DNA of 6,024 nt, from assembly GCA_017529085.1 (NCBI GenBank), contig JAFXOC010000446.1, positions 1 to 6,024 of the forward strand. Direction: 5' to 3'. The notes below the pieces were generated by a model. The model saw nothing but the letters and a program-made list of their open reading frames with translations, was not told where the DNA came from and ran no database searches. The number at the start of each line of letters is the position of its first letter. The first letter of the stretch is position 1. This document shows positions 4,717 to 6,024 of the stretch, piece by piece. This stretch comes from Selenomonadaceae bacterium. Lineage in GTDB: Bacteria > Bacillota > Negativicutes > Selenomonadales > Selenomonadaceae. The position numbers and the translations under genes are program-made.

Positions 4717-6024
4717 ATGACAGAAAAAACTTACGAAGCGATGGAGAGGTATGGGAAAGAAGTGCGGGCGGCTTTTCATACGCCGGGGCATAAGATGGGA
4801 CTGGGCGCACATGATAGGTTAAGACGGCTCTTGACTGAGGAAGGTTTAAGGCAGGAAGTAAATGTGACCGATGCGCTTGACGATTTAAATTCGCCGAGTT
4901 GGTCTATAAAGGAAGCGGAAGAAATTGCGGCGAAATTGTATGGCGCGGATAAGTCGCTGTTTATGGTAAACGGCACCACGGGCGCGATACAGACGATGGT
5001 GCTTGGTGCGTTAAAGGATGGGGATTTATTAATCGCGCCACGGAATGCGCATAGATCGGTGTTCGGCGCGGCGGCATTAGCGGGGATTGATATAGCGTAT
5101 ATGTCGCCGGAGATAAACGAGGACTTTCAGATAATAGAGGAAGTAAAGACAGACACCGTAAGAAAAGCTATTGAAGAACACCCGACGGCAAAGGCGGTGC
5201 TGATAATATCGCCCACATATTACGGGAGATTTTCCGATATAGAGGAGATAGCGAAAGTTGTCCACGAGCATAATATGTTGCTTTTGGTGGACGAAGCGCA
5301 TGGACCGCATTTGCCGTTTGTTCCGGGATTGCCGGGGGGCGCAATTTCGCGGGGCGCGGATTTGGTCGCCAGCAGCACCCATAAAATATTGGGAGCGCTT
5401 ACGCAAGGGTCGATACTTTTTATAAACGAGGATAGAATTGATTTTAAAAAGATGGCGCAGACCGCCGCAATGCTCACCACCACAAGCCCTAATCAGTTAA
5501 TAGTAGCATCTTTAGAGATAGCTATGGAACAAATGGCGGAGCGTGGCAAAGAGTACTTTACAAAGTTGCTACCGTTAATTGAGGACTTACGAATTGAACT
5601 TAAGAAAGTGGGCTTTGAATTGTTGGAGGGGGAGGATTTAGACCCGTTAAAGCTTACGGTGAGGATTTCGGATTTTGGGTCGAGCGGGAAAAAAGCGGAT
5701 AAAATTCTCATTGAAAAATACGGCGTAGCGGCGGAACTATCGAATTTACACAACTTGCTTTTCTTAATCACTTACGCAGATAATAAAGAGACTTTAGGAA
5801 TATTGAAAGATTCGTTGATTGACTTTATAAAGGATAAAGAAAAACACGGCGTAAATTTGGATTTTCCAAAGCTTCCAAAGATACCGCCATCGAAGATATT
5901 GCCCAGAAAAGCCTTCTTTGCTGATTTTAAGGAAGCGCCGTTTGAAGAAAGCGCAGGACAAGTGTCTGCCGAGGAGATAACCTCATATCCGCCGGGCATA
6001 CCCTTAATACATCCGGGAGAAGTA
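4717..6024 (+). CDS. PLP-dependent Orn/Lys/Arg decarboxylase, short form (3' end outside window)
   Basis: The frame is open for 436 codons to the window edge; short-form enzymes of this family (SpeA/YaaO type) have about 480-490 residues, so perhaps 40-50 are missing. It should decarboxylate arginine, lysine or ornithine to a polyamine precursor in the cytoplasm; the substrate cannot be decided. Fold-type I PLP features are seen: N-terminal FHTPGHK; the NGTTGA phosphate-binding stretch (85-90); H112 in RNAHRSV, which stacks on the cofactor; D192 and H195 in VDEAHGPH; and Schiff-base lysine K223 in SSTHKILGALTQGS. Near the edge, ITSYPPGIPLIHPGE is the family's conserved C-terminal motif. No wing domain precedes the PLP domain, unlike long inducible CadA/SpeF forms. 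Start ATG 4717 follows AAAGGAAG (4704-4711); the degS stop is at 4713-4715, so the site lies inside degS and translation is probably coupled. Confidence 0.92.
   Translation, partial: MTEKTYEAMERYGKEVRAAFHTPGHKMGLGAHDRLRRLLTEEGLRQEVNVTDALDDLNSPSWSIKEAEEIAAKLYGADKSLFMVNGTTGAIQTMVLGALKDGDLLIAPRNAHRSVFGAAALAGIDIAYMSPEINEDFQIIEEVKTDTVRKAIEEHPTAKAVLIISPTYYGRFSDIEEIAKVVHEHNMLLLVDEAHGPHLPFVPGLPGGAISRGADLVASSTHKILGALTQGSILFINEDRIDFKKMAQTAAMLTTTSPNQLIVASLEIAMEQMAERGKEYFTKLLPLIEDLRIELKKVGFELLEGEDLDPLKLTVRISDFGSSGKKADKILIEKYGVAAELSNLHNLLFLITYADNKETLGILKDSLIDFIKDKEKHGVNLDFPKLPKIPPSKILPRKAFFADFKEAPFEESAGQVSAEEITSYPPGIPLIHPGEV

Overview
The window reads as a piece of a low-to-moderate-GC Firmicute chromosome, probably an uncultured Clostridia-type bacterium. 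This rests on an ArlRS-like two-component pair, a clear DegS homologue, a short-form Orn/Lys/Arg decarboxylase of the Bacillus/Clostridium type, strong AGGAGG-like ribosome sites and frequent AGA/AGG/ATA codons. The taxonomic call is inference. All supported genes lie on the + strand.

Layout. 1-438 is the C-terminal end of an EAL-domain c-di-GMP phosphodiesterase. 439-766 has no gene. It holds a perfect 24-bp polypyrimidine/polypurine inverted repeat, continued by a perfect 20-nt purine mirror repeat (together able to form a triplex), then an AT-rich stretch and a leader with two mutually exclusive stems. 767-1150 is a FlK-like hotdog thioesterase with an intact Thr/Glu/His triad. 1159-1240 is repeat copy A, which runs into the ribosome binding site of an OmpR-family response regulator (1249-1914). 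That gene overlaps its partner histidine kinase (1911-3272) by 4 bases. 3273-3575 is a gene-free, hairpin-rich spacer with a reverse-oriented partial repeat and full repeat copy B (3467-3549). Copy B ends just before the ribosome site of a DegS-type cytoplasmic histidine kinase (3576-4715). One base after that gene's stop, a PLP-dependent Orn/Lys/Arg decarboxylase begins (4717) and runs off the window.

How it fits together. The window is rich in signal transduction: c-di-GMP turnover, one membrane two-component system, and one soluble sensor kinase without its usual DegU partner nearby. The two kinase loci share the same structured repeat immediately 5' of their first gene. The two copies differ by paired, compensating changes in their stems, so the fold appears to be kept. 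The least explained elements are these repeats, the triplex-capable tract at 455-525, and the tight coupling of degS to an amino-acid decarboxylase. No mobile-element gene, CRISPR array, tRNA or rRNA was seen.
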